Positions 43,843-51,737 of a stretch of DNA of 64,000 nucleotides are shown piece after piece. How positions within the stretch are numbered: position 1 is the stretch's first letter; each line of letters starts with the position of its first letter. The translations under genes and the position numbers were made by a program. Under the pieces are notes generated by a model, which worked only from the letters and a program-made list of their open reading frames with translations, was not told where the DNA came from and did not search any database. The stretch covers positions 558,001 through 622,000 of the forward strand of contig NZ_CP036532.1 of NCBI RefSeq assembly GCF_004331955.1, written 5' to 3'. The stretch is from Roseitalea porphyridii (GTDB lineage Bacteria; Pseudomonadota; Alphaproteobacteria; Rhizobiales; Rhizobiaceae).

Positions 43843-44640
43843 ATGGACATGGGCATCAGCGGCAAGACCGCGCTCGTCACCGGCGGCGCATCGGGTATCG
43901 GCCGGGCTACGGCCCGGGCGCTGCTGGACGAGGGCGCCTCCGTGATCCTGGTCGATCTGAAGGGAGACGCGGTCTCGCGCGCCGCCGACGAACTGGGCGA
44001 CAATTGCCACGGCCTGCAGGCCGACCTGCGCGAGGCCGGCCAGGTCTCGGGCCTCGCCGAGACCGTGCGCGAGCGCTTTGCCATGCCCGACATCGCCGTG
44101 TGCGCGGCCGGCGTGACCGGCGCCAAGGGACATCCGTTGGAGCTCAAGGACGCCGACTGGCAGGAGGCGTGGGAGGCCGACTTCATGTCGGTCGTGCGCA
44201 CCCTGCGGGTCTTCGTGCCCACCATGACGCAGCGCGGCTGGGGCCGGGTGGTCGTCGTCACCAGCGAGAACGCGGTCCAGCCCTATTGGGAGGAGGCGGT
44301 CTACAACGTCGCCAAGGCGGCGCTGCTGAACTTCTCCAAGGGCCTGTCCCGGGTCTGCGCCCGGGACAATGTGCTCGTCAACGCGGTGTCGCCGGCCTTC
44401 ATCGAGACCCCGATGACCGACGCGATGATGAAGAAGAAGGCTGAGAACGAGAATGTCTCGAAGGATGCGGCGATCGCCGACTTCCTCGAAAACGAGCGCC
44501 CGTTCCTCGAGCTGGGCCGGCGCGGCAAGCCCGAGGAGGCGGCCGCCGCGATCGCGTTCCTGTGTTCGGAGAAGGCGAGCTTCGTGGTCGGCGCCAACTA
44601 TCGTGTCGATGGCGGATCCGTCGCGGCGATTGCGACCTGA
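43843..44640 (+). CDS. Short-chain dehydrogenase/reductase
   Basis: A 265-residue SDR. Cofactor turn TGGASGIGRATA and acidic residue in VDLKGD (NAD preference); the usual NNAG is replaced by CAAGVTG; the catalytic Ser is in TSENAVQPYWEE and Tyr-x3-Lys in VYNVAKAAL. The ATG at 43843 is preferred, with GGAGA before it; an ATG two codons later is possible, and the ATG at 43780 has no ribosome-binding site. Its stop abuts the stop of the converging mgtC gene with no gap. Substrate unknown. Confidence 0.85.
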   Translation: MDMGISGKTALVTGGASGIGRATARALLDEGASVILVDLKGDAVSRAADELGDNCHGLQADLREAGQVSGLAETVRERFAMPDIAVCAAGVTGAKGHPLELKDADWQEAWEADFMSVVRTLRVFVPTMTQRGWGRVVVVTSENAVQPYWEEAVYNVAKAALLNFSKGLSRVCARDNVLVNAVSPAFIETPMTDAMMKKKAENENVSKDAAIADFLENERPFLELGRRGKPEEAAAAIAFLCSEKASFVVGANYRVDGGSVAAIAT

Positions 44641-45138
44641 TCAGTCCTCGCCGTCCTTTTCCTTGAAGCCGGCGCGCGCCTCGACGGCGCGGACGACGCG
44701 CATGATCAGCAGCGACAGCAGCGTGGTCAGCGACGCGATCGCCCAAAGGCCGAGACCGCAGGCAAGGCCGACCGACGCCGACAGCCAAAGGCTGGCGCCC
44801 GTGGTCAGGCCGCGCACCTTGCCGCTGGCGAAGATGATCATGCCCGCCGCAAGGAACGCAACGCCGCTCGTCACCGCCTCGATGATGCGCACCGGATCGA
44901 CGCGCACCGGATCGGGATAGTCGGCGGCGCGGTCGAGCAGTTCGAGCATCAACATGCAGTAGACGCTGGCGGCGAGGCCGACCAGCATGTGCGTGCGCAG
45001 GCCCGCCGGCCGGTCCTGGCTCTCGCGCTCGAAGCCGATCAGCCCGCACAGGACCACCGCGCCGCCAAGCCGCACGATCAGCACCGGCCAGGCCTGCGTC
45101 GGCGAATTCGCCAGTTCGTTGAGAAGCGTCTCGAACAC
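44641..45138 (-). CDS. MgtC/SapB family membrane protein
   Basis: A 165-residue protein with about four or five helices. The family pattern is visible in LGGAVVLCGLIGFERE, with the conserved charged residues, RPAGLRTHMLVGLAAS, and SGVAFLAAGMIIF followed by GLTTGASLWLSASVGLACG. The start was set at GTG 45138, behind a strong GGAGGGG, rather than at an upstream ATG that would read through a tRNA gene. Such proteins inhibit ATP synthase or support growth at low Mg2+ in pathogens; the role in free-living bacteria is unclear. Confidence 0.8.
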   Translation of the reverse strand: MFETLLNELANSPTQAWPVLIVRLGGAVVLCGLIGFERESQDRPAGLRTHMLVGLAASVYCMLMLELLDRAADYPDPVRVDPVRIIEAVTSGVAFLAAGMIIFASGKVRGLTTGASLWLSASVGLACGLGLWAIASLTTLLSLLIMRVVRAVEARAGFKEKDGED

Positions 45139-45262
45139 CGGCCCCTCCGTGAAACGATACGGAGAAAACCCGTCCGGCCGGCGTTCGTTCCCGCACGACG
45201 GCTCGCCGCATCCCACAGCAAAGAGGGGCACGAACGGTCGATCGGCAGTGATCGGAGATAGA

Positions 45263-45349
<87 letters not shown>

Positions 45350-45529
45350 ACGAAATCGAGCCGTCACATATGCGGTCGGCCGGGGGCTGTCAACCAAACA
45401 GCGCACGCCCGCCACCGGTTTCCCTTGCCCGGCGCGGGCCGCTTCGCTAACGCCTCCCATCGGGCCATGTCGGGCTGTCGAACGCGCCGGTCGGACGGGC
45501 CGGAAGCCGCAGCGCAGGGGGACGTCGCC

Positions 45530-46426
45530 ATGATCACCATCGCCGGATCGGTCAATCTCGACCTCGTCGCCCGCGTCGAGCGGCTGCCTGGTCCCGGCGA
45601 GACGGTGACGGGCGTCGCCTATGCGGAGGCGCCCGGAGGCAAGGGCGCCAACCAGGCGCTCGCCGCGCGCCGGGCCGGCCACGCGGTCGCCATGGCCGGC
45701 GCGGTCGGCGACGACGCCAACGCCATCGCCGCGCTGTCGCTGCTGCAGGTGGCCGGCGTCGATCTGTCCGGCGTCGAGCGGCTGGCGGCGGTGCCGACCG
45801 GCGTCGCGCTGATCCTGGTCGACGACCGGACCGGCGAGAACCAGATCGCCGTGGTGCCGGGCGCCAACGGGCGAGCGATGGAAAACGGCGCGCCCGAAGC
45901 GCCGGGCGCCGGCGCCTGGCTCCTGCAGATGGAAATCCCGGACCAGGCGATCGCCGCCGCGCTCGATGCGGCGGCCGCGGCGGGGGCGACACGCTATCTG
46001 AACATCGCGCCCTATCGCGCCTCCGCGGGCGAACTCGCCCGCAAGGCGGACGTCGTCATCGCCAACGAGACCGAGTTCGACGCGCTGGCCGCCTCGCTCG
46101 GCATCGAGCCGGGCCGTGTCGAAGACCGCATGGCCGGGGCCGCCAACGCGTTGGGCGTCGTTCTGGTTCTGACGCTGGGCGCTGACGGCGCGCTGGCGGT
46201 GACGGGCGAGGGGATGGTTCGCGCCACGGCGCCGGCGATCGAACCGGTCGATACGGTCGGCGCGGGCGACACTTTCTGCGGCTATCTGGCCGCCGCCCGG
46301 GCCGAGGGCATGGCCTGGCCCGATGCGCTCGATCTGGCCTGCCGCGCCGGCGCGCTCGCCTGCCTGACGCAAGGCGCCCAGCCCTCGATCCCAGAACGCG
46401 CCGCCGTCGACGCGTTCACCGGCTGA
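45530..46426 (+). CDS. rbsK: Ribokinase (PfkB family)
   Basis: A 298-residue sugar kinase. It has the N-terminal GSVNLDLVARVERLP, PGGKGANQALAARR with the substrate-binding region, and the catalytic DTVGAGDTFCGYLAA near residue 245. These are the normal ribokinase signatures. The ATG at 45530 has a GGGGGAC ribosome-binding site. It converges, with six bases between stops, on a nucleoside hydrolase, which would release ribose from nucleosides; the two together make a salvage route. Other PfkB substrates cannot be fully excluded. Confidence 0.88.
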   Translation: MITIAGSVNLDLVARVERLPGPGETVTGVAYAEAPGGKGANQALAARRAGHAVAMAGAVGDDANAIAALSLLQVAGVDLSGVERLAAVPTGVALILVDDRTGENQIAVVPGANGRAMENGAPEAPGAGAWLLQMEIPDQAIAAALDAAAAAGATRYLNIAPYRASAGELARKADVVIANETEFDALAASLGIEPGRVEDRMAGAANALGVVLVLTLGADGALAVTGEGMVRATAPAIEPVDTVGAGDTFCGYLAAARAEGMAWPDALDLACRAGALACLTQGAQPSIPERAAVDAFTG

Positions 46427-46432
46427 CGGGCC

Positions 46433-47374
46433 TTAAAGCCGCGCCAGCCGCTCGGTGATCAGATCGAAGAACCCGGCCGCATCGATATCGCCGAGCACAT
46501 GGGCGTTCGGCGCCTTGCCGGTCACGCCCCACCAGTCGATCACCGTCATGCCGAGCGTCAGCTCCGAGCCGGTCTCGATCGCCACATGGCAGTCGCGGCC
46601 GGTGAACAGCTCCGGCTTGAGAAGGTAAGCGATCACACACGGATCGTGCAGCGGTCCGCCATCGGTGCCGTACTTGTCCTCGTCGAACCGCTCGAAGAAG
46701 TCGATCAGCGACGCCGCCGCATCGCACACCGGCGTGCGCTTGGCGCGCAGCGCGTCGATGCGCGCCTGCGTCGTCAGCGCCTTGTGGGTGACGTCGAGCG
46801 GCGCCATGACGATCGGCACGCCCGAGGTGAAGACCGTGTGCGCCGCCTCGGGGTCGACATAGATGTTGAATTCGGCCGTCGGCGTGACGTTGCCGCCCTC
46901 GAAGAAGCCGCCGCCCATCAGCACGATCCGGTCGATCCTGGCCGCGATGTCGGGCGCCTTGATCAGCGCCAGCGCGATGTTGGTCAGCGGGCCGAGCGGG
47001 CACAGCGTCACCGTTCCCTCCGGGCGGTCGCGGATCGCCTCGATGATGAAGTCCGGTGCGAACTGGTCCTCAAGCGCCATGGTCGGCTCGGGCAGGTCCG
47101 GGCCGTCGAGACCGGTCTTGCCGTGCACATATTCGGCCGTCACCAGCTTGCGCATCAGCGGCCGCTCGGCGCCGGCAAAGACGCGCGTGTCCGGTTTGCC
47201 GGCCAGTTCGCAGATCTTGCGCGCGTTCTTCTCGGTCAGCGCCAGAGGCACGTTGCCGGCGACCGCCGTGACGCCGAGCACGTCCAGTTCGTCGCTGGCG
47301 AGCGCCAGCAAAAGCGCGATCGCATCGTCCTGGCCCGGATCGGTGTCGATGATGATGGCGCGTTTTCCGGTCAT
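46433..47374 (-). CDS. Nucleoside hydrolase (inosine-uridine preferring type)
   Basis: A 313-residue IunH-family enzyme that splits ribonucleosides into base and ribose. The calcium-binding signature DTDPGQDDAIALLLAL is at residues 10-25. GPLTNIALALI, MGGGFFEGGNV and a C-terminal Asp in PLHDPCVIAYLL complete the site. The cytoplasmic form is expected, as there is no signal peptide. It works naturally with the ribokinase converging from the left. Confidence 0.9.
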   Translation of the reverse strand: MTGKRAIIIDTDPGQDDAIALLLALASDELDVLGVTAVAGNVPLALTEKNARKICELAGKPDTRVFAGAERPLMRKLVTAEYVHGKTGLDGPDLPEPTMALEDQFAPDFIIEAIRDRPEGTVTLCPLGPLTNIALALIKAPDIAARIDRIVLMGGGFFEGGNVTPTAEFNIYVDPEAAHTVFTSGVPIVMAPLDVTHKALTTQARIDALRAKRTPVCDAAASLIDFFERFDEDKYGTDGGPLHDPCVIAYLLKPELFTGRDCHVAIETGSELTLGMTVIDWWGVTGKAPNAHVLGDIDAAGFFDLITERLARL

Positions 47375-47527
47375 GCCGCTCCCCCGGGAATTCCTTGATC
47401 AACGGCCGGCGACCCCGCATAACGGGGCCGGCGGATGCCGAACGGGTTCGCCGCGCCGGGCGCCGATTGCAAGCAAAATCGTGTCACCGCGGCAAAGTCG
47501 CTTGATGAGGACGAAAGGGCCGAGCCC

Positions 47528-47947
47528 ATGACCAACTTCTCCAGCCCGCTGCTGGTCGGCTTCGAGACGATCGAGAAATCGCTCGAACGCGTCGCCAAGT
47601 CCGGCGAGGGCTATCCGCCCTACAACATCGAGCGCATCCGCGACCCGGACGGCAAGACCGTCATGCGGATCACGCTGGCCGTCGCCGGCTTTTCCGCCGA
47701 CGATCTCGAGGTCAGCACCGAGGAGAGCCAGCTCGTCATTCGCGGCAAGCGGGCCGAGGCCGACGATCCGGGCCGCGAGTTCCTGCACCGGGGCATCGCC
47801 GCGCGCCAGTTCCAGCGCGCCTTCGTGCTCGCCGACGGCATGCGTGTCATCGGCGCCGATCTGGAGAACGGGCTGCTAATGATCGATCTCGAACGGCCAG
47901 AGCCCGAGCGCCTGGTCCGAAGGATCGCGATCAACGATCGCGGCTGA
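47528..47947 (+). CDS. Hsp20-family small heat-shock protein
   Basis: A 139-residue alpha-crystallin-domain chaperone. Residues about 35-125 form the domain (DGKTVMRITLAVAGFSADDLEV, SQLVIRGKRAE, FVLADGMRVIGADLENGLLMI), with N-terminal MTNFSSPLLVGFETIEKS close to IbpA. The C-terminal I-x-I motif appears only as IAIND. It binds unfolding proteins without ATP. I did not find a convincing thermosensor in the 154 bases upstream. Confidence 0.87.
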   Translation: MTNFSSPLLVGFETIEKSLERVAKSGEGYPPYNIERIRDPDGKTVMRITLAVAGFSADDLEVSTEESQLVIRGKRAEADDPGREFLHRGIAARQFQRAFVLADGMRVIGADLENGLLMIDLERPEPERLVRRIAINDRG

Positions 47948-48051
47948 GCCGCTCGGGTCACTCGTTTGTGAGGGGTGGTGAACAGGGCTTTGTTGACCTT
48001 GCACGCCGGCGCGTGATGTCTTCGCGCACCAGGATCAACGGAGTGACCAGC

Positions 48052-49278
48052 GTGTCCCATTTTCTGCGCGCCACCGCCCTTTCGCTTGCCGTCATGATGC
48101 CCGCCGCGACGGCCCTGGCCGAACCGGATCCGTCCGACTGGCAGGGCGTGCTCGACGCGGCGCGCGGTCAGACGGTCTACTTCAACGCCTGGGGCGGCTC
48201 GACGCAGATCAACGCCTATATCGAATGGGTCGCCGCGACGGTCGGGGAGCGCTTCGGCGTCGAACTCGAGCACGTCAAGCTCGAGGACACGGCCAACGCG
48301 GTCGCCACGGTCGTCGCCGAAAAGGCTGCCGGCCGGGAGACGGGCGGCTCGATCGATCTGATCTGGATCAACGGCGAGAATTTCGCCTCGATGAAGCAGC
48401 AGGACCTGCTTTTTGCGCCCGACTGGACGACGAAGCTGCCCAACTGGGCCTATGTCGATCACGAGACCAAGCCCACCATCACCGTCGATTTCACCCTGCC
48501 GACCGACGGGCTCGAATCGCCCTGGGGCATGGCCAAGCTGGTCTTCTTCTACGACAGCGCGCGCACCGACGCCGCTGATCTGCCGGACAGCGCGTCCGGG
48601 CTTCTTGCGTGGGCCAGCGCCAATCCGGGCCGGTTCTCCTATCCGCAGCCGCCGGACTTCATCGGTTCGAGCTTTCTCAAGCAGGTTCTGATCGAGACGG
48701 TCGACGATCCCTCCGTGCTGCAGGAGCCGGTCGACGAGGCGAGCTTCGAAACGGTCACCGCGCCCCTTTTTGCCTATCTCGACGACCTGCACCCGCATCT
48801 GTGGCGCGGGGCGCGCACCTTCCCGAAGGACTATCCGTCGATGAGCCAGCTTCTGGCCGACGGTGAACTCGACATCACGTTCGCCTTCAACCCGGCCGAA
48901 GCCTCGAACGCGATCGCCAACCAGCTTCTGCCGGACACGGTCCGCTCCTTCACATTCTCGGGCGGCACGCTCGCCAACACGCACTTCGTCGCCATCCCCT
49001 ACAACGCCAACGCCAAGGCCGGCGCGCTGGTCGTCGCCGACTTCCTGATCTCGCCCGAGGCCCAGGCGCGCAAGCAGGACCCGAACGTGTGGGGCGATCC
49101 GACCGTGCTCGCCATGGACAAGTTGTCCGAGGACGACCGGGCGCGGTTCGAGGCGCTTGATCTCGGCGTCGCCACGCTCAGGCCCGACGAACTCGGCCCG
49201 GCGCTCGAAGAGCCGCATCCGAGCTGGATGACCCGGATCGAGCAGAAATGGACCGCCCGCTACGCGGTCGGCAATTGA
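48052..49278 (+). CDS. ABC transporter substrate-binding protein, YnjB-like
   Basis: A 408-residue periplasmic binding protein. A GTG at 48052, eight bases after a GGAG, fits the signal peptide (ALSLAVMMPAATALAEP); an ATG at 48016 is the alternative. The mature protein is of the family that includes thiamine- and iron-type solute receptors (TVYFNAWGGSTQINAYIEWV, SIDLIWINGENFASM, NTHFVAIPYNANAKAGALV). It resembles E. coli YnjB, whose substrate is unknown. A fused permease and an ATPase follow on the same strand. Confidence 0.82.
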   Translation: MSHFLRATALSLAVMMPAATALAEPDPSDWQGVLDAARGQTVYFNAWGGSTQINAYIEWVAATVGERFGVELEHVKLEDTANAVATVVAEKAAGRETGGSIDLIWINGENFASMKQQDLLFAPDWTTKLPNWAYVDHETKPTITVDFTLPTDGLESPWGMAKLVFFYDSARTDAADLPDSASGLLAWASANPGRFSYPQPPDFIGSSFLKQVLIETVDDPSVLQEPVDEASFETVTAPLFAYLDDLHPHLWRGARTFPKDYPSMSQLLADGELDITFAFNPAEASNAIANQLLPDTVRSFTFSGGTLANTHFVAIPYNANAKAGALVVADFLISPEAQARKQDPNVWGDPTVLAMDKLSEDDRARFEALDLGVATLRPDELGPALEEPHPSWMTRIEQKWTARYAVGN

Positions 49279-49362
49279 CGGGCGGCCGGTGACGCCGCGC
49301 CGTGCCGACGCACCTGCCGAGCTTCTTGCTGCCTGGCTTCTTGATGCATTGAGTGCCCGCTG

Positions 49363-51042
49363 ATGCTGCGTCTGGCGCCGCCGCTCGCCCTGTTCGTGCT
49401 GGCGGTGCCGCTCGCCTGCGGCCTGTTCGGCACGATCCTGCCGGCCTTCGGCTTCCTGCCGGCGATCGGCGGCACGACCCTGACGCTCGATCCGTTCGCC
49501 GACCTGTTCGCCCAGCCCGGCATCGCACGCTCGGCCGTCCAGTCCCTGCTGATCGGGCTCGTCACCACGGCGATCTCGCTCGCCATGGTGGCGGGCTTCG
49601 TCTGCGCCTGGTACGGCACCCGCGCCTTCGCGCTGATCCAGCATCTGGTCTCGCCGCTGCTGGCCGTGCCGCACGCGGCCGCCGCCTTCGGCTTTGCCTT
49701 CATGATCGCCCCGTCGGGCTATCTGGCGCGGCTCTTCTCGCCCTGGGCGACCGGCTGGGAACGGCCGCCCGACGCACTGATCGTCAACGATCCGATGGGC
49801 CTGGCGCTGATCGGCGGCCTCGTCATCAAGGAAGTGCCGTTCCTTTTGCTGATCACCCTCGCCGCCCTGCCGCAGGTGCCGGCCATGCGCGCGCTGAACC
49901 TTGGCCAGTCGCTCGGCTATGGCCGGCTGATGGGCTTCATGTTCACAACCTGGCCGGCGCTCTACGGCCAGATCCGGCTCGCCGTCTTCGCCGTGATCGC
50001 CTACGCCTCGGCCAATGTCGACGTCGCCTTCATCCTCGGCCCGACGACGCCGGCCACGCTGCCGGTACGGCTGGTCGACTGGATGAACGATCCCGACCTT
50101 TCCATGCGCTTCATGGCCTGCGCCGGCGCGGTGCTGCAGGTCGCCGTTACGGGCGCGGCGCTTGTGATCTGGGTCGGGCTCGAACGCGTGGTGGGCGCGC
50201 TCGCCGAACGGGTCTGCGAGACCGGACGCCGCTTCCGGCGCGACGGCTGGGCGCGCACGGCCGCCGGCGGCGCGATGACCATCTCGGCGTTGCTCGTGTT
50301 CGGCGGGCTTGCCGTTCTGGCGCTGTGGTCGGTGGCCGGCCTTTGGCAGTTTCCGGACGCGCTGCCGGACGGGCTCTCGCTGCGCGCCTGGATGCGCAGC
50401 GCGCCCGCGCTCGCCGAACCGTTCGCGACGACCGTCATCATCGGGCTGGCGGCGACGCTCATCTCGGTGGCGATCGCGCTCGCCTGCCTGCAGCGCGAGA
50501 ACCAGACCGGCCGCACCGGCGGCAGCCGGGCGCTGGCGCTCGTCTATCTGCCGCTGGTCGTCCCGCAGATCGGCTTCCTGTTCGGCCTGCAACTGCTGCT
50601 GGTCGCCGCCGATGCCGACAAGAGCTGGGCGGCGCTGATCTTCGTGCACACCATCTTCGTGCTGCCTTACGTGTTCCTGTCCCTGTCGGCGCCCTGGCGC
50701 GCCTATGACCGGCGCTACGAGGCGCTCGCCATGGCGCTCGGCGCGGGCGAGGCGCGCACCTTCTGGCGTATCCGCCTGCCGATGCTTACGCGCGCCGTGC
50801 TCGCCGCCGGTGCGGTCGGCTTTGCCGTCTCCGTCGGCCAGTACCTGCCGACCCTGCTGATCGGCGCCGGCCGCTTTCCGACGATCACCACCGAGGCCGT
50901 CGCGCTCGGCTCGGGCGGCGACCGGCGGGTGATCGGCGTCTATGCGTTCCTGCAGATGCTGCTGCCGCTGATCGGCTTTGCCCTCGCCAGCCTCGTGCCG
51001 GCCTTGCTTTTCCGCAATCGCCGGGCAATCAGGGCGATGTGA
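49363..51042 (+). CDS. ABC transporter permease, two fused membrane halves (YnjC-like)
   Basis: A 559-residue protein with about 12 helices, made of two homologous permease halves. Each has a region facing the ATPase: NLGQSLGYGRLMGF in the first half and ALAMALGAGEARTFWRIRLP in the second, the EAA-type loop. The fused design is that of YnjC. It starts 84 bases after the binding protein and its stop overlaps the GTG of the ATPase gene. Substrate unknown. Confidence 0.88.
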   Translation: MLRLAPPLALFVLAVPLACGLFGTILPAFGFLPAIGGTTLTLDPFADLFAQPGIARSAVQSLLIGLVTTAISLAMVAGFVCAWYGTRAFALIQHLVSPLLAVPHAAAAFGFAFMIAPSGYLARLFSPWATGWERPPDALIVNDPMGLALIGGLVIKEVPFLLLITLAALPQVPAMRALNLGQSLGYGRLMGFMFTTWPALYGQIRLAVFAVIAYASANVDVAFILGPTTPATLPVRLVDWMNDPDLSMRFMACAGAVLQVAVTGAALVIWVGLERVVGALAERVCETGRRFRRDGWARTAAGGAMTISALLVFGGLAVLALWSVAGLWQFPDALPDGLSLRAWMRSAPALAEPFATTVIIGLAATLISVAIALACLQRENQTGRTGGSRALALVYLPLVVPQIGFLFGLQLLLVAADADKSWAALIFVHTIFVLPYVFLSLSAPWRAYDRRYEALAMALGAGEARTFWRIRLPMLTRAVLAAGAVGFAVSVGQYLPTLLIGAGRFPTITTEAVALGSGGDRRVIGVYAFLQMLLPLIGFALASLVPALLFRNRRAIRAM

Positions 51043-51737
51043 GAACGCGCCCCATGCCCGATACGCACACCGAGCAAGCCGCCGGCCTCAGGCTCGACGG
51101 GATCGCCATTTCGCTCGATGGCCGCACGCTGGTAGAGGCCGATCACACGATCGGGCCCGGCGAGGTGCTCACCGTTATGGGGCCCTCGGGATCGGGCAAG
51201 TCGACGCTTCTGGCTTTCATCGGCGGCTTTCTCGATCCCGCTTTTGCTGCGTGCGGCCGCGTCATCTGCGAGGGCGTCGACATCACCGACGCGCCGCCGC
51301 AGGAGCGCCATGCCGGCCTCCTGTTCCAGGATCCGCTCCTGTTCCCGCACATGTCGGTCGGCGGCAATCTGGTGTTCGCGGTGCCGCAGACAGTCAGGGG
51401 TCGCGCCGCGCGCCGCGCCGTGGCCGAGGCCGCGCTCGGCGACGTGGAGCTCGAAGGGTTCTTCGACCGCGATCCGGACACGCTGTCGGGCGGCCAGAAG
51501 GCGCGCGTGGCGCTGGCCCGCGTGCTGGTGTCCGAGCCCCGCTTCATGCTGCTGGACGAGCCCTTCTCCAAGCTCGACGCGGGCCTGCGCGATCAGGTGC
51601 GCCGGCTGGTGTTCGAGCGGGCAGGCGTCCGCCGCCTGCCGGTGCTGCTGGTCACCCATGACGAGGCGGACGCCAAGGCGGCCGGCGGCGCGCTGATCGA
51701 GGTCGAACCCGCGCCGGGCCCCGGCAACGGCTCATGA
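51039..51737 (+). CDS. ABC transporter ATP-binding protein (YnjD-like)
   Basis: A 232-residue ATPase. Walker A is GPSGSGKST, the Q-loop is LLFQDPLLFPHM, the signature is LSGGQKARVALARVL, Walker B is FMLLDEPFSKLD and the H-loop is VTHDEADA. The start is a GTG overlapping the permease stop; an ATG at 51054 is the alternative. It completes the ynjBCD-like importer. The C-terminus overlaps the hrpB ATG by four bases, tying the two units in one transcript. Confidence 0.9.
   Translation: MRTRPMPDTHTEQAAGLRLDGIAISLDGRTLVEADHTIGPGEVLTVMGPSGSGKSTLLAFIGGFLDPAFAACGRVICEGVDITDAPPQERHAGLLFQDPLLFPHMSVGGNLVFAVPQTVRGRAARRAVAEAALGDVELEGFFDRDPDTLSGGQKARVALARVLVSEPRFMLLDEPFSKLDAGLRDQVRRLVFERAGVRRLPVLLVTHDEADAKAAGGALIEVEPAPGPGNGS

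Noticed and set aside
47375-47527. ROSE-type RNA thermometer upstream of the Hsp20 gene
   Set aside because: I could not find the short U-rich box pairing with the ribosome-binding site that defines ROSE elements, and no convincing multi-stem fold appears by eye.
47620-50649. A 1009-codon minus-strand open frame opposite the Hsp20 and YnjBC genes
   Set aside because: It lies antisense to three well-supported genes, has no recognisable domain, and its Arg/Asp/Gln/His-rich composition is what GC-rich complementary strands give.
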